From: Methanocorpusculum parvum
Lineage (GTDB): Archaea > Halobacteriota > Methanomicrobia > Methanomicrobiales > Methanocorpusculaceae
NCBI GenBank assembly: GCA_002287215.1
Contig: LMVO01000006.1
Coordinates: forward strand, 1 to 47,550
Length of the DNA stretch: 47,550 nucleotides
Reading direction: 5' to 3'
Shown: in pieces, positions 15,731 to 24,392 of the stretch
Numbering within the stretch: position 1 is the first letter of the stretch
How the letters are laid out: each line of letters starts with the position of its first letter
Program-made: the position numbers and the translations under genes
Notes under the pieces: generated by a model
The model's input: the letters and a program-made list of their open reading frames with translations, nothing else
What the model was told of the DNA's origin: nothing
Databases searched by the model: none

Positions 15731-17035
15731 TTATGCCTGGGCCGCCCGTCTGACCAGATCCGACGCGACATCTCCTGCCTTGTTCATGATTTCCTCAGCG
15801 CCCGGGATCACGCCGTCATGCATTAGGATGACGCCGTCACAGATCGTCGTCGAAACAGCAAGCCCGCTGGTTGCATACACCGCGTTGGAATCCGTGCTGA
15901 AGAAAGGCACGTTCAGCGGGTTTCTGCCGATAAGGATCAGATCCGCGAGACGGCCGGGAGCGATCACGCCGGCATTGAGTCCTAACGCCTTTGCTCCGTT
16001 TTGTGACGCGATTTTAAGTGCATCAGCGGCCGGCATCACGGTCGGATCGTTCCAGAAGAATTTCTGGAGGATCGCGGCTGTTTTCATCTCGGAAAACATA
16101 TCGAGCGCATTGTTCGAGGAAGCTCCGTCCGTTCCGAGAGCTACGTTCACACCGGCCGTCTTCATCTCCGGATAAGGAAGAGCGCGGTTTCCGGCAAGTT
16201 TCATATTGCTTATCGGATTATGGACTGCGGTTACCCCTCTTTTTGCAAGAAGTGTGATATCGCCCGCATCCAGCCAGCAGCAGTGCGCCGCAATGCACTG
16301 TTCAAAGAGCACGCCGCAGTGATCCAGCCATGCCGGGGGTCTCATTCCGTGTGCGGCAACACAGTCGGCGACCTCCTGCTCGGTCTCCGAAAGATGGACA
16401 TGCAGAGGGATCTGCTCCTTTTTTGCGTACTCGGCGCACCAGGCAAGCCCTTCTTCTGAAACGGTGTAGACCGCATGCGGGGAAACGCCCGGCATCACGC
16501 GGGGATTGTGCAGACTCCTGATATTTTTGACCGTCGATTCCATGATCCGGGCTTCAGACTCGAACTTCGCATGATCACCGCCGTCGATCATACAGTAGGA
16601 AAGACACGCTCTGATGCCGGCTTCGTCAACGGCGCGTCCCACCGACTCCATCTTAAAGTACATATCGTTGAAGGTCGTGGTCCCGGTCCGGATCATCTCC
16701 AGGCAGGCGAGTTTTGCCCCCCAGTAGATATCGTCTTCTGTGAGGTGCGCCTCTGTCGGCCAGATCTTGGTGGAAAGCCACTCAAAGAGCTGCATATCAT
16801 CCGCATATCCCCGAAGAAGACCCATAGGGGAGTGGGTGTGCATATTTATCATACCGGGAAGTGCAGTCGCCCCGTCCCCGTCGATAATGAACTCTGCGTC
16901 GTGATCGGTGATCTTTTCTCCGACCGCCCCGATCATTCCTGTGCCGTCGAGGTAGATCTCCTGTATTTTTCCGTTCAGGCTGACGTTTCTGATGAGAATC
17001 GGGACCTGTTTTCCAAAGATGTCTGTGTCTGTCAT
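15731..17035 (-). CDS. dadD: 5'-deoxyadenosine / methylthioadenosine / S-adenosylhomocysteine deaminase
   Basis: An amidohydrolase that deaminates adenosine-type by-products of SAM enzymes to their inosine forms. The 434-residue protein carries the zinc ligands in order: NMHTHSPMGLLRG (HxH), VHLSETEQEV (His), AAHCCWLDAGD (His) and LGTDGASSNN (Asp). The N-terminal segment is the small beta-sandwich typical of MtaD/SsnA proteins. It overlaps the upstream phosphorylase gene by 4 bp (ATGA), so the deaminated nucleoside probably goes straight to phosphorolysis, as described for methanogens that use methylthioinosine instead of methylthioadenosine phosphorylase. Which of the three substrates dominates cannot be told; radical SAM enzymes make 5'-deoxyadenosine in quantity here. 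Confidence 0.9.
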   Translation of the reverse strand: MTDTDIFGKQVPILIRNVSLNGKIQEIYLDGTGMIGAVGEKITDHDAEFIIDGDGATALPGMINMHTHSPMGLLRGYADDMQLFEWLSTKIWPTEAHLTEDDIYWGAKLACLEMIRTGTTTFNDMYFKMESVGRAVDEAGIRACLSYCMIDGGDHAKFESEARIMESTVKNIRSLHNPRVMPGVSPHAVYTVSEEGLAWCAEYAKKEQIPLHVHLSETEQEVADCVAAHGMRPPAWLDHCGVLFEQCIAAHCCWLDAGDITLLAKRGVTAVHNPISNMKLAGNRALPYPEMKTAGVNVALGTDGASSNNALDMFSEMKTAAILQKFFWNDPTVMPAADALKIASQNGAKALGLNAGVIAPGRLADLILIGRNPLNVPFFSTDSNAVYATSGLAVSTTICDGVILMHDGVIPGAEEIMNKAGDVASDLVRRAAQA

Positions 17036-17703
17036 GCGAGTTTTTCCACGATTTTTGTTATGATGGCCGTTATCCGGTCACCGTTTTGCTTTGAGATCGA
17101 AACGATCTCGTCATAGTCCGGAGCAGAAGATCCGCCTATGCCGTTAGCATAGTTGTCGACCGTGCAGAGAGCTGCGGCGGGAATGTCAAGTTCGTTTGCA
17201 AGAGTGAGTTCGCTTGCAGCGGTCATGCCGACCACATCGGTTTTTTTGGCAAAGAAAGCGATCTCTGCCTGCGTTTCGAATCTGGGACCGCGGGTCTGAA
17301 AGTATGTTCCCGTTTTTCTCTCAGGAATGATCTGCGCGAGTTCTTCTCTTAACGCTGCATCGATCGACGGAGGGGTATGGCCGATGTCGTTATCGTGCAG
17401 GGTGGGGATGTCCCAGGGGGAGAAGTAATCGTCCGGGATCACGATGCTCCCCGGCAAAAGATTATCATGCATGCTTCCGGTAGAGCCGAAGATGATGAGC
17501 CGGTCGACGCCGAGAATTTTCATGGCCGCGAGATGGGCACGGTGATTGATCCGGTGAGGGGGCGTGTTGTGCTGATGACGGCTGATAAAAACGATCCGGC
17601 CGACATGGGCCAGGACCGGGCCGAAGGGTGTTGATACACGGATTTTTTCCAGAGGGGGCAGACGCGCCTGCAGGAGGGCTGTACCCCCAATGATTCCTAA
17701 CAT
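17032..17703 (-). CDS. S-methyl-5'-thioinosine/thioadenosine phosphorylase (PNP family)
   Basis: A purine nucleoside phosphorylase of the MTAP/MTIP type that splits methylthioinosine or methylthioadenosine into base and 5-methylthioribose-1-phosphate. MLGIIGGTALL opens the protein; FISRHQHNTPPHRINHRAH binds phosphate and ribose, GSTGSMHDNLLPGSIVIPDD follows, and VVGMTAASELTLANELDIP with DNYANGIG completes the active site. At 223 residues it is a little shorter than typical MTAPs (about 250-280). The following deaminase overlaps by 4 bp, so the natural substrate is probably the deaminated nucleoside. A TATA box lies 32 nt upstream of the ATG, giving a very short leader. Confidence 0.88.
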   Translation of the reverse strand: MLGIIGGTALLQARLPPLEKIRVSTPFGPVLAHVGRIVFISRHQHNTPPHRINHRAHLAAMKILGVDRLIIFGSTGSMHDNLLPGSIVIPDDYFSPWDIPTLHDNDIGHTPPSIDAALREELAQIIPERKTGTYFQTRGPRFETQAEIAFFAKKTDVVGMTAASELTLANELDIPAAALCTVDNYANGIGGSSAPDYDEIVSISKQNGDRITAIITKIVEKLA

Positions 17704-17730
17704 AGTCTGAATACTATTTTTCCGTCGAAG

Positions 17731-17739
17731 ATATATAAG
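17731..17739 (-). promoter_or_regulatory. TATA box of the methylthioadenosine salvage operon
   Basis: CTTATATAT on the minus strand, centred about 32 nt before the phosphorylase ATG. Transcription would begin only a few nucleotides before the start codon. Confidence 0.55.
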
Positions 17740-17761
17740 AGTCTGTTCAGGTGTGCGGTTT

Positions 17762-18430
17762 TTAGAGGAATGCCGTGAGAATGAAGTAGATGCCGATCAG
17801 GATTATCCCGATCCCGATGATGATGTCGAGGGTGTTTCCGCTGAGTTTGGTGATCTTGCGGATCTTTTGACCAAGAGAGCCGCCGACCGAACTGAGAATG
17901 AACAGAGGGATACTCAGACCTACTGAATAGATGAAGATGGTGAGAAGACCTTGGAGGGGGGTCTGGTAGAGGGCGATGTAGGTGAGAACGATGAGGAGCA
18001 TGGGTGCGCCCCGGCCGACAGTTATTGCTCCAAACGAAAGGCCGAGAAGGAATGCCCCGATGAGGGTATAAGCATTTGGGAGACGGAACCGGTTGAAAAT
18101 GCGCCGAATGGGCGGTTTGTATAGATGAAGGAGCTGGAGTCCCATCGCGATCATGAGGATGCCGCCAAGAATCCAGGCGACCGTACTGTTGATGAGGAGG
18201 ATATACGTGCCGAAAAGTCCGGCGAGAAGGCCGAGAGGGAGAAGGGTCAGAACTGTTCCCATACAGAAGGCGGTGACGAGTCTGAGTATTGCTGGAAGGG
18301 CGAGGGTGGTTTTACCGCTGGTAAGGTAGCCGATAAGACCCAGGCAGATGACACTGTTGCATGGACATATCCCTGCAAGGAGGCCGAAGATCAGGATGCC
18401 AGTGAGGGAAGGATCGAATACCGCGGTCAT
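17762..18430 (-). CDS. CcdA/DsbD-like thiol-disulfide transporter membrane protein
   Basis: A six-helix membrane protein of the cytochrome c biogenesis CcdA/DsbD transmembrane family, which carries reducing equivalents across the membrane. The 222 residues begin MTAVFDPSLTGILIFGLLAG, and the first helix ends in the cysteine motif ICPCNSVIC; a second hydrophobic unit starts near residue 115 (LIGAFLLGLSFGAITVGRGAP). In CcdA the second half carries a matching cysteine, but here the equivalent is GRGAP, so one of the two usual half-motif cysteines is missing. No thioredoxin-like partner is adjacent. It could also be a metal or sulfur-related transporter of the same fold. Confidence 0.75.
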   Translation of the reverse strand: MTAVFDPSLTGILIFGLLAGICPCNSVICLGLIGYLTSGKTTLALPAILRLVTAFCMGTVLTLLPLGLLAGLFGTYILLINSTVAWILGGILMIAMGLQLLHLYKPPIRRIFNRFRLPNAYTLIGAFLLGLSFGAITVGRGAPMLLIVLTYIALYQTPLQGLLTIFIYSVGLSIPLFILSSVGGSLGQKIRKITKLSGNTLDIIIGIGIILIGIYFILTAFL

Positions 18431-18574
18431 GTTTATCTTATGTATGAGGTGCCTCGTGATGAATTATGGTTTCGATGATTCGCAAGAGGGATTGACGGGA
18501 TTTTTTCGAAGGAGAAAACAACATCTTTTTATTGCCAACTGTCCTATTGGTTAAGGCACATATAGTGTGTTAGC

Positions 18575-18646
<72 letters not shown>

Positions 18647-18742
18647 TCCCGTTTTTCAGATAATTTCCGTTTGTGTCACTGTTGTATTTATTTTGCTTTT
18701 TGGAAACTATTATTCGTATTCGGCGTATTTACCGATCTCTCG

Positions 18743-19060
18743 ATGCCGGTCGTCAAAGAACTCATTATCACAGGCTATGTATTTCGGTGCATCTTCTGTC
18801 TGCTGGGTTGTGTTCTGGCAGCCTTCGTCATCGCCCTGCATTTGAAAGCAAGCCTTCTGATGATGACCGGCGATGCTTTCGTAAGGGCGGTATCACAGGT
18901 CTCGAAGAGCCAGTTCGGTTATAGCAAAATGGGATTTGACAACACGGATGAACAAGATCTTCACGGCAGAAAGGAATCAAAGATGACTACATCAAAAAAA
19001 GATCCTGCTATCTCCAACTCCTCCTCATTTTTCACCGTCCAGCCCACACTGCAAATATGA
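18743..19060 (+). CDS. Possible small membrane protein (uncertain)
   Basis: An open frame of 105 codons from ATG 18743, starting MPVVKELIITGYVFRCIFCL, with one clear hydrophobic helix (about residues 10-32) and a polar, serine-rich C-terminal half. It overlaps the 3' end of the glycerophosphodiesterase gene on the other strand by 100 bp. There is no ribosome binding site and I recognise no family. It fills an otherwise empty 314 bp between the tRNA and the next gene. It may be real or spurious. Confidence 0.25.
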   Translation: MPVVKELIITGYVFRCIFCLLGCVLAAFVIALHLKASLLMMTGDAFVRAVSQVSKSQFGYSKMGFDNTDEQDLHGRKESKMTTSKKDPAISNSSSFFTVQPTLQI

Positions 19061-19785
19061 TAGAGCCGCGCGCAGATCTGGTTGGACAGCTGGTTTCTAT
19101 ACCGGATATCATATGCTAAGAAATCAGGCCGGGTGAAAAAATTCGTCAGACAGTTGGTCAGAATGAACTTTTTACTCCAGGATAAGGGAGCAGCTTCCTT
19201 GAAGAAGTTCGTACTTAAGTTGCCCCGCAGAAATTCCGGGCGATTCCGTCTGAACCACTGAACGATCATCGGATTAAATGATTCGATACAAAATACTCCC
19301 TCATAGGAATCAAGGCATCCTGCTGTCTTCTCGCACAAGTCATGATAATCCGACACGGAGTCGGATTTCAGCTCAACGATCACCGGGACCTGTCCGCGAA
19401 TCTGACCGAGAGCTTTCTCAAACGAAGGGATCCGTTCCTCTGACAAAAACAGCCGATGGTCCTGAAGCATTGCCAAACTGCTGTCCGCAGTTTTTACATC
19501 GGCGCCGCACGCCCGTTTCAGATCGAAATCATGAAAGACGACCACTTCTTTATCACGGGTCAGCTGAACATCGAGTTCGATCCCATAGCCTGCATCGACC
19601 GCTTTTTTAAACGCGGACAAGGAGTTTTCGGGTGCCGCCGCCGCATTGTCATATACTCCTCTGTGCGCAATGTAAGATGTCTGAAATGGGATCAGCCGCT
19701 CTTTTCTTGATTTCCCGGGATAGAGTAAAACCAGATACAGACCAACCGGAGTGAGAAGGAGGAGAAGAATATATAGACTGTTCAT
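18961..19785 (-). CDS. Glycerophosphodiester phosphodiesterase (GDPD family), membrane-anchored
   Basis: Hydrolyses glycerophosphodiesters to an alcohol and glycerol phosphate. The 274-residue protein has an N-terminal hydrophobic helix (MNSLYILLLLLTPVGLYLVL), probably a membrane anchor. The metal/catalytic motifs follow: AHRG (the first active-site His), APENSLSAF (metal-binding Glu), IELDVQLTRD and VVFHD (second catalytic His), then VPVIVELKSD. The C-terminal VGWTVKNEEELE and FFDVVIFDSF are typical of UgpQ/YhdW-like bacterial proteins. Glycerophosphodiesters of the bacterial type are not archaeal membrane products, so this may serve scavenging or be an acquired gene. It is next to a tRNA and other bacterial-looking genes. 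Confidence 0.88.
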   Translation of the reverse strand: MNSLYILLLLLTPVGLYLVLLYPGKSRKERLIPFQTSYIAHRGVYDNAAAAPENSLSAFKKAVDAGYGIELDVQLTRDKEVVVFHDFDLKRACGADVKTADSSLAMLQDHRLFLSEERIPSFEKALGQIRGQVPVIVELKSDSVSDYHDLCEKTAGCLDSYEGVFCIESFNPMIVQWFRRNRPEFLRGNLSTNFFKEAAPLSWSKKFILTNCLTNFFTRPDFLAYDIRYRNQLSNQICARLYHICSVGWTVKNEEELEIAGSFFDVVIFDSFLP

Positions 19786-19886
19786 AGCCTGACAGGTGGC
19801 AAAAATTCGATCATGTTCTGCCTACTTCCCGGCTGATATGTCGTATCTGTGATTCGGCGTTCCATTTCACGGGTAAGATCCATGAA

Positions 19887-19914
19887 GAAAAAAAATGCCT
19901 GAATTATTCAGGCA
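19887..19914 (-). terminator. Intrinsic-type terminator of ectB
   Basis: On the minus strand TGCCTGAA (19914-19907) pairs perfectly with TTCAGGCA (19903-19896) around a 3 nt loop, followed immediately by U8. The stem contains the ectB stop codon (TGA, 19910-19908). This is a textbook bacterial-style terminator. Confidence 0.8.
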
Positions 19915-21248
19915 AACGATTTATTGTTATCCGGTTCTTCACCAGTAGCCTGAGAAGCAACTGCCGCTGTGATAACCTGCGTCACAGCGTTGCGGACGAT
20001 CTCAAGACCCTGCATCAGTGTGGCATCATCGGTCGTTAATGCCGGCATCAGTTTGACAACCGAGTCTTCCCTGCCGGAGAGCTCGATGATCAGGCGGTTC
20101 TCAAAGCACAGATGTCTGATCTGCTGAGCCGTTCCTGCGGGATATGCGCCGCAGTCGATACCCCACATCAGTCCAAGGCCGCGGAAGTTCAGATCCGGGT
20201 CGATAAGCGGCAGATTTGCCGCCAGATAATCCTGAACGATCTTGCCTTTACGTACGGTCTCTTCGATGACATGTTCCCTGAGCATGAACTCGAGGGCTGC
20301 CTTTCCTGCGACGAATGAAAGCTGGAAGCCTCTGAATGTTCCGTTGTGCTCACCCGGTGCAAGAACATCATACTCCGGCTTTACCAGAGCAATCGAGCAC
20401 GGCATGCCGATACCGCCAAGGGATTTTGCCATGACCACGATATCGGGGACGATACCTCCGCGTTCGAACGAGAAGAACGCTCCTGTTCTGCCGCATCCTG
20501 TCTGGATCTCATCCAGGATCAGGAGCATGTCGTGTTTATCGCACAAGGCGCGTATGTCTCTGAGCCACTGATCAGAGACGATATTGATCCCGCCTTCTCC
20601 CTGAACTGACTCGAGAATGATAGCCGCCGGTTTATCGACCCCGCTGTGATCATCACTCAGGATCATATCGATATACTCAATCGTGTCCAGATTCTTCATC
20701 ATCGTCGGATGGGGGACATGCGTCACATTTCCAAGAGCCACACCGCAGGCTTCCCGTGCAGATCTTTCTGTTGTCAGCGCCAGAGCTCCAAGTGTCATCC
20801 CATGGAATCCGCCCATCAATGCCAGTACATTGGATCTGCCTTTCGCCTTTCGGGCGATCTTTAATGCAGCTTCAACGGCGTTGGTCCCGGTTGGTCCCGG
20901 AAACAGGACCTTATAATTGAGACCCCGCGGCTGCAGAATATTCTTCTGCATAAACTGGATGAACTCACCCTTGGCGATGGAATACATATCCAGCCCATGG
21001 ACTAATCCGTCGCTCTGCAGGTATTCGATTACTTTCTCCTTGATATAGTCATTATTATGACCATAATTACAGCTGCCTGCTCCGCAAAGGAAATCGATAT
21101 ACTCGATTCCGTTCTGATCGATCAGTAAAGAGCCTTTGGCTTTTGAAAAAATAACCGGATACTTCCGACAATACGACCGCACGTTACTTTCGAACTCTTC
21201 GAATACGGTTGTTTCCATCAAGACGTCATTTGTGTTTTCAAGACCCAT
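19908..21248 (-). CDS. ectB: Diaminobutyrate-2-oxoglutarate aminotransferase (EctB type)
   Basis: A class III PLP aminotransferase that converts aspartate semialdehyde and glutamate to L-2,4-diaminobutyrate. It is 446 residues. It shows VFEEFESNVRSYCRKYPVIF at the start, the PLP/phosphate region FPGPTGTNAVEAALKIARK, FHGMTLGALALT, ILDEIQTGCGRTG and the Schiff-base lysine in VMAKSLGGIG; these fit EctB more closely than general ornithine or GABA transaminases. ATG 21248 is chosen because AGGAGTG lies 8 nt before it; an in-frame start 19 codons upstream lacks one. EctB normally sits with ectA and ectC for ectoine synthesis; neither is present. The upstream neighbour on the same strand is a PLP decarboxylase. 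The gene ends in a strong terminator. Confidence 0.87.
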   Translation of the reverse strand: MGLENTNDVLMETTVFEEFESNVRSYCRKYPVIFSKAKGSLLIDQNGIEYIDFLCGAGSCNYGHNNDYIKEKVIEYLQSDGLVHGLDMYSIAKGEFIQFMQKNILQPRGLNYKVLFPGPTGTNAVEAALKIARKAKGRSNVLALMGGFHGMTLGALALTTERSAREACGVALGNVTHVPHPTMMKNLDTIEYIDMILSDDHSGVDKPAAIILESVQGEGGINIVSDQWLRDIRALCDKHDMLLILDEIQTGCGRTGAFFSFERGGIVPDIVVMAKSLGGIGMPCSIALVKPEYDVLAPGEHNGTFRGFQLSFVAGKAALEFMLREHVIEETVRKGKIVQDYLAANLPLIDPDLNFRGLGLMWGIDCGAYPAGTAQQIRHLCFENRLIIELSGREDSVVKLMPALTTDDATLMQGLEIVRNAVTQVITAAVASQATGEEPDNNKSFA

Positions 21249-21567
21249 AGACCACACTCCTAGTTTTGGATAGTATGAATGTACAGGAAATCTAGCCCCG
21301 CACACCGGGCGGCTCTGAGATTACTAAACTTAGTTGCCCCCCCCTAGGCTTAAAGGTGTCCCTCGTAAAAGAATTGATTATGGCCTGATTTATGGACTTT
21401 CGGACGGAATTTACAGAGTTCAAAAAACCCCCTGCATGCCTGGATTTTCTATTCTTGACACAGGGGGGGTTGAATAGTTTTTGGTCTGTTCGACCCGGGG
21501 ATGTGTGGTAAAAAATTGAGGGGCATCCACGCGCATACTGATGATAATATGATCCTGCCCGCAAACC
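21249..21567. other. Spacer between the decarboxylase and ectB
   Basis: 319 bp without a gene. It contains the decarboxylase terminator (21422-21471), a run of nine C residues (21338-21346), and the ectB ribosome binding site. A 90-codon minus-strand frame across it is low-complexity in composition and unlikely to be coding. The ectB promoter must lie here, since a terminator separates the two genes. Confidence 0.45.
21422..21471 (-). terminator. Intrinsic-type terminator of the decarboxylase gene
   Basis: On the minus strand AACCCCCCCTG (21471-21461) pairs with CAGGGGGTT (21434-21426) across a 26 nt loop, and the 3' arm runs into U6 (21427-21422). About 100 bp after the stop codon. Confidence 0.6.
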
Positions 21568-23022
21568 TCAGGTCCGCTGTCTTGCGACGGTGATCTCACC
21601 CCGATCGTTGATGCCGATGACCTTCTCCCCTGCGTCCCTCAGCTGTTTGATATAACTGATCACTTCGTCGGTGAGCTGTTCTCCCGGACAGATGAAAGGG
21701 ATACCCGGCGGATATGGAATGATGGAGGATGCGCAGATCCTGCCTGCCCCTTTAGTCAATGGAATGCGTTCTTTGTCCTGCGGTACAGGGAACAGTTGAA
21801 GTTTTTCTTTGAGGATTGCAGGGACGGAAGATTTTTCCGGCGAGGGGGCCGGTACAGCACTGCAGCATGCGCTGATATCTTTCAGAGCTTCGATGAGCCG
21901 CTTGACGTCTTCGAGGGTGTTGCCGATCCCTGTCATGCACATGAGGATCGGACCGGTGGTGAGTTCTGCAAAGATTCCGCGTTCCATCAGGAGTTCTTCG
22001 AGACGTGAGCCGTCAATGCCGGCAGTGCTCATGTCGAGATTGATCTTTGTGATGTCCATACTGATACCTGCGTCAGTATTCAGCGGACTGCCGATGATCC
22101 GGAGACCTTTGATAGTGTCCGCCTCTTTATAGAAATACATGAGGTTTTCATACCACTCGGTCATGAGCGTTTTTCCGTGTTCTTCGAGGAGGTGAGCGTT
22201 TATGTCGAGTGAACCCATGAGGAGATAGGAAGGGCTGGTGGATTCCAGCATCTGGAGTTTGTCCTCCAGAACGTAATGATCGACCCGGTCTGAATTGAGA
22301 TTGAGCACAGCGCTTTGCGTGAAGGAGGCGAGGGTCTTGTGGATGGAGTTTACGACGATGTCGGCTCCCTGCTCCTCGGCGGATTCGGGCATGTCGGTGA
22401 ATTCGGCTTTGCGGAAAAATCTGAGATGTGCCCCGTGCGCCTGATCGATAATGAGGGTCTTACCCTTTTTGTGAACGACCTCGGCGATCGCCCGGATGTC
22501 GGAGCAGATCCCGTAATAGTTGGGGGACGGGAGAATAACTGCCTCGGCGTCGGGATTTTCATCCAGACACCGTTCGATCTCATCAGCTGTGATCCCGCCG
22601 GATATGCCGTATTCACTGATGATCTCGGGATAGGCATAAACAGGCTGGATATCGGCAAGAACGAGAGCGTTGAAGATCGCTTTATGTGAATTGCGTGCCA
22701 TGATGAGTTTTTTGCCTTTGGGAACGGAGGCCATGACTGCGGCAATGACACCGCAGCTTGTACCGTTGATGAGGAGATAGGAGCGTTGTACGCCGTAAAG
22801 TCTGGCATATTTTTCCTGAGCTGCTTTGAGGATACCCTCGGTCTGGAAGAGGTTGTCGGCACCTGGAATCTCGGTGATGTCACAGTCCATCATCTTTTTG
22901 AGGAAGTCACCATAACCAAACCGCCTGTAGACAGCGGAGCCTTTGTGTCCCGGCATATGGAAGGAGACGGTTTTTTTGTCTGCATGTTCAGTCAAAAATG
23001 ATATGATCGATAATGTACTCAT
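21568..23022 (-). CDS. Orn/Lys/Arg decarboxylase family PLP enzyme
   Basis: A fold-type I amino acid decarboxylase of group III, the short (about 480 residue) form without the N-terminal wing domain, like the Gram-positive arginine/lysine decarboxylases. The 484 residues include VSFHMPGHKG near the start, LINGTSCGVIAAVMA, IDQAHGAHLRF and the PLP lysine in NSIHKTLASFTQ, with the small C-terminal domain containing PYPPGIPFICPGE. It starts at an ATG preceded by GGGA. Substrate specificity is open: arginine, lysine, ornithine, or, given ectB next door, possibly 2,4-diaminobutyrate to give 1,3-diaminopropane. Methanogens usually make agmatine with pyruvoyl arginine decarboxylase, so this could be an acquired gene. 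Confidence 0.88.
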   Translation of the reverse strand: MSTLSIISFLTEHADKKTVSFHMPGHKGSAVYRRFGYGDFLKKMMDCDITEIPGADNLFQTEGILKAAQEKYARLYGVQRSYLLINGTSCGVIAAVMASVPKGKKLIMARNSHKAIFNALVLADIQPVYAYPEIISEYGISGGITADEIERCLDENPDAEAVILPSPNYYGICSDIRAIAEVVHKKGKTLIIDQAHGAHLRFFRKAEFTDMPESAEEQGADIVVNSIHKTLASFTQSAVLNLNSDRVDHYVLEDKLQMLESTSPSYLLMGSLDINAHLLEEHGKTLMTEWYENLMYFYKEADTIKGLRIIGSPLNTDAGISMDITKINLDMSTAGIDGSRLEELLMERGIFAELTTGPILMCMTGIGNTLEDVKRLIEALKDISACCSAVPAPSPEKSSVPAILKEKLQLFPVPQDKERIPLTKGAGRICASSIIPYPPGIPFICPGEQLTDEVISYIKQLRDAGEKVIGINDRGEITVARQRT

Positions 23023-23268
23023 GATATTCCCTTGTGAATAGAACGTGCACCTGCTGCGGAATTATATTTTTGGGATGGCATGTAATGCGGGTCGAATGAA
23101 TTGGCATTTTGCATCGAAATCCTCGTCTCCAAGTCAGCCCGGATCCTGAATTTATTATTTTTCGTAACCCATCTCTCTCAATGAGATCCCTGTTTTTTCA
23201 GCTTTCCGGGGCATTATCGCACCGCGCGGTCAGGGGTTTATAACTCCCCGTGCTGATAATTACATGGA

Positions 23269-24309
23269 ATGTCGGAACTAATGCAAAAGATCCAGCGGGC
23301 AACCAGCTCGCAATTTTTTGACCAGACGGGACGAAACGAAGGAAAAATCCATCAATGCACCCCGATGAGGATCCTTCTCGAAGGAACCTGCTCCTTTGAC
23401 TGCGCTTACTGTCAGATCTGCACGAAAAAAACCGGCATTTCCTTCACGCCTGAAGAACTCGCTCACGGTTTCCTGGAACTTCATCGTCAGGGAAAAGCCG
23501 GCGGCCTTCTCCTGAGTACCGGGATCCCCCGCGGAGATGTCGACCTTGGCATGGAAAAACTCACCGAGACGGCAAAGATCCTTCGGACTTCGGGATACAA
23601 CGGATACCTCCATCTCAAAGTTCTGCCGGGATCCAGCCGGACCGACATAGTTGAAATGGCAAAGTATGCCACCCGTCTCAGTATCAATCTCGAAGCGCCA
23701 AACTCGTCATACCTCTCCGAACTTGCCAGTGTAAAAAACTATACATCCGACCTTCTCACCCGGCATAAATGGCTTGCCGAGATCATGCCCAAAAAACACT
23801 CTACCCAGTTTGTGGTCGGAGCAGCCGGCGAATCGGATGCTGACATCTTTCAGACGGTCATGACAAGTTATGAAAAATATGATCCTGCAAGGGTCTACTA
23901 CTCAGCATTCTATGCTGTCACCGGAACACCGCTGGAAAACCATGAAAATACTCCTCTCTGGCGTGCAAACAGATGGTATCAGGTCGATGCCCTTCTTCGG
24001 CTCTATGGATATGAAAGGGCTGAAGCTTCCCTCGCTTTTGATGAAAACGGCATGCTTACGAACACTGATCCGAAGATCCTTCTCGCAAAAGATCTCCCGG
24101 CAGTCGACCCGGCAGCCGCAGGATATGCCGAACTTCTTCGCGTACCGGGCATAGGTCCGGTATCAGCCGGAAACATTCTGAAAATCCGGGAACTTCACAA
24201 CGTCAGAGAGCCTGAAACCCTTCGTGAATGCGGCGTCATCATGAAACGGGCAATGCCTTACCTATCTCTGAGCCGCACGCGTCAGACTACTTTTGCCTCC
24301 TGGTGCTGA
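23269..24309 (+). CDS. Radical SAM protein with C-terminal helix-hairpin-helix (COG4277 type)
   Basis: A 346-residue putative DNA modification or repair radical SAM protein. The [4Fe-4S]/SAM motif is CSFDCAYC (Cys-x3-Cys-x2-Cys), followed by another Cys. The SAM-binding segment GGLLLSTGIPRGDVDLGMEK is present. The C-terminus has a helix-hairpin-helix DNA-binding motif, LLRVPGIGPVSAGNILKIR (about 285-305). In many bacteria this family is paired with a DUF4130/uracil-DNA-glycosylase-like protein; none lies here. Start ATG 23269 has only GGA close by; a second in-frame ATG four codons later is possible. The gene stands alone, divergent from the decarboxylase. Confidence 0.85.
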   Translation: MSELMQKIQRATSSQFFDQTGRNEGKIHQCTPMRILLEGTCSFDCAYCQICTKKTGISFTPEELAHGFLELHRQGKAGGLLLSTGIPRGDVDLGMEKLTETAKILRTSGYNGYLHLKVLPGSSRTDIVEMAKYATRLSINLEAPNSSYLSELASVKNYTSDLLTRHKWLAEIMPKKHSTQFVVGAAGESDADIFQTVMTSYEKYDPARVYYSAFYAVTGTPLENHENTPLWRANRWYQVDALLRLYGYERAEASLAFDENGMLTNTDPKILLAKDLPAVDPAAAGYAELLRVPGIGPVSAGNILKIRELHNVREPETLRECGVIMKRAMPYLSLSRTRQTTFASWC

Positions 24310-24392
24310 TTACTCCGGCAACAAACAAAGCTATTTGTCGATTCGCATAGAATAACTAAGTACCTTTTTGGATAACACATAAGGAGAAAAGC

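Noticed and set aside
21292..21564. 90-codon minus-strand frame between the decarboxylase and ectB
   Set aside because: It spans the decarboxylase terminator and the homopolymeric C-run; no coding character.
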